Origin: Flavobacteriales bacterium UBA4585
GTDB lineage: Bacteria > Bacteroidota > Bacteroidia > Flavobacteriales > Schleiferiaceae
DNA length: 5,916 bases
Direction of reading: 5' to 3'
Assembly (NCBI GenBank): GCA_949487015.1
Contig: CATAQZ010000058.1
Span: 1 to 5,916, forward strand
The first letter of the stretch is position 1. Every line of letters begins with the position of its first letter. The translations under genes and the position numbers were made by a program. Positions 4,975 to 5,916 of this stretch are shown piece after piece. Below the pieces are notes generated by a model, which saw only the letters and a list, made by a program, of their open reading frames with translations, made no database searches and had not been told where the DNA came from.

Positions 4975-5916
4975 ATGAAAAAAGAACCACAAACCGCCAT
5001 GCTTGGTCATGGCTACCATGCTGCCGATTACCACGGCAGTATGAAGCAACCCATTTACCAAACCTCCACCTACGAGTTTCCCAACTCCCAAGCAGGTAAG
5101 GATTATTTTGCTTGGGCCACTGGAAAGGAAGAGATGCCGGACGGTGCAAAAATGGGAAACATCTACAGCCGACTTGGCTCTCCAAATACCCAGCTGCTCG
5201 AACAACGTTTGGCGGTTTTAGACGGAACGGAGGACGCACTCGTCTTTGCCAGTGGAATGGCGGTTATTTCAGCGACCATGTTGGAATTGGCCACCCCAAA
5301 CACGGTATTTCTCTACACCGCTCCGGTGTACGGAGGAACGCACAGTTTCATTGACCATTACCTGCACAAATACGGTGTAATCCACCACGTTGTTGAACAC
5401 GATAAGAGTGCCGAAGAGGTGGTTGCGGAAGTTACAGCCGCTTATCCCGGATTGCAGGTCTGTGCCTTTTTTACTGAAACGCCCGCGAATCCTACCATGG
5501 ATTTGTATTCGGTGAAGAAGGCTCGGAAAATCGCAGATGCCTTGGGATCGGAAGAACACCCTGTACCGGTGGTGGTTGACAATACCTATTTAGGACCTAC
5601 CATGAGTCGTCAGCACGAGAATGGCGCAGATATCGTAGTGTATTCTGTGACGAAGAATCTCGCTGGACACAGTGACGTTATTGCCGGTGCAGCAACCGGA
5701 AAAACAGCGTGGATTAATAGATTGCGTGTCGCACGAACCTTTATCGGCGGCATCTTAGGCCCTATGGACAGCTGGCTCATCTTACGCTCGCTTGAAACGT
5801 TCACCCTTCGCATCGCTGCCCAGCAAAAAACGACGCATGAAGTGGCTGCAGCGCTGGCCCAGCATACTGCGGTTAAAGAAGTGCGGTATTTAGGAAACCT
5901 CGAGCAATGGAGTCCT
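4975..5916 (+). CDS. Cystathionine gamma-synthase / methionine gamma-lyase family PLP enzyme (5' part)
   Basis: The first 314 codons of a fold-type I PLP enzyme of Cys/Met metabolism are present; the family usually has about 400-420 residues, so roughly 100 are missing at the right edge. Visible features are QPIYQTSTYEF (25-35), Y64 and R66 (IYSRLGSPN) for cofactor phosphate binding from the partner subunit, ASGMA (92-96), Y119 (APVYGGTHSF) which stacks on the cofactor ring, ETPANPT (168-174), D202 (VDNTYLGP) and the PLP-binding K227 in SVTKNLAGHSDVIAG. The block RTFIGGILGPMDSWLILRSLET (in 254-275) suggests the Bacteroidota subgroup annotated as cystathionine gamma-synthase family, which is closer to lyases. 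Reaction choice (gamma-synthase, gamma-lyase or beta-lyase) cannot be settled. The 55-base gap after hmgA has no clear hairpin and only a weak promoter-like TAGCTTGA (4937-4944), so co-transcription with hmgA is likely, which favours a catabolic role. Confidence 0.9.
   Translation, partial: MKKEPQTAMLGHGYHAADYHGSMKQPIYQTSTYEFPNSQAGKDYFAWATGKEEMPDGAKMGNIYSRLGSPNTQLLEQRLAVLDGTEDALVFASGMAVISATMLELATPNTVFLYTAPVYGGTHSFIDHYLHKYGVIHHVVEHDKSAEEVVAEVTAAYPGLQVCAFFTETPANPTMDLYSVKKARKIADALGSEEHPVPVVVDNTYLGPTMSRQHENGADIVVYSVTKNLAGHSDVIAGAATGKTAWINRLRVARTFIGGILGPMDSWLILRSLETFTLRIAAQQKTTHEVAAALAQHTAVKEVRYLGNLEQWSP

Noticed and set aside
4916..5813. Several open frames in other frames of the PLP-enzyme gene, including a plus-strand one at 5112-5354
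   Set aside because: The true frame carries uninterrupted PLP-enzyme motifs across 4975-5916, so the others are shadows.
1..5916. CRISPR array, tRNA, rRNA, insertion sequence or attachment site
   Set aside because: No regularly spaced repeats, cloverleaf-like segments, transposase frames or long terminal repeats were seen; almost the whole window is ordinary metabolic genes.

Overview
The window looks like chromosomal DNA from a member of the Bacteroidota, probably a Flavobacteriia-type organism. Supporting signs: the tail of a Bacteroidota-style SUF assembly gene, a DUF2480 protein (a family I know only from this phylum), the short ~385-residue homogentisate dioxygenase typical of the group, no Shine-Dalgarno sequences (an A at -3 before four of five visible starts), and a perfect TAnnTTTG -7 box upstream of hmgA. 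I see no phage, transposon, CRISPR, tRNA or rRNA sequence.

Layout. (1) Positions 1-140 are the end of a SUF-type iron-sulfur assembly gene (DUF59/MIP18 family). (2) A 135-base gap holds two overlapping, mutually exclusive hairpins, possibly a terminator or attenuator. (3) At 276-1718 is an HMG-CoA synthase gene with its Glu/Cys/His active site. (4) At 1719-2222, starting on the next base, is a DUF2480 gene. (5) Facing it on the minus strand, with one base between the stop codons, is an exported probable outer-membrane beta-barrel protein (2224-2898). Upstream of that on the same strand is a 2-keto-4-pentenoate hydratase of the MhpD type (2927-3700). (6) A 61-base divergent control region separates the hydratase from hmgA (homogentisate 1,2-dioxygenase, 3762-4919). 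hmgA is followed after 55 bases by the first 314 codons of a PLP-dependent Cys/Met-metabolism enzyme that runs off the window (4975-5916).

How the genes fit together. The left half links Fe-S biogenesis (SUF), the committed step of the mevalonate pathway (HMG-CoA synthase) and a cysteine-bearing protein of unknown role (DUF2480). The right half is catabolic: hmgA opens the aromatic ring in Tyr/Phe breakdown, the hydratase belongs to meta-cleavage-type pathways, and the PLP enzyme probably cleaves or transforms sulfur amino acids. The central beta-barrel gene has no assigned substrate.

I do not see a clear new defence, mobile or biosynthetic system. The items most worth a second look are DUF2480 in its SUF/HMG-CoA synthase setting, the two competing hairpins before the HMG-CoA synthase gene, and the dyad that straddles the hmgA -7 box.
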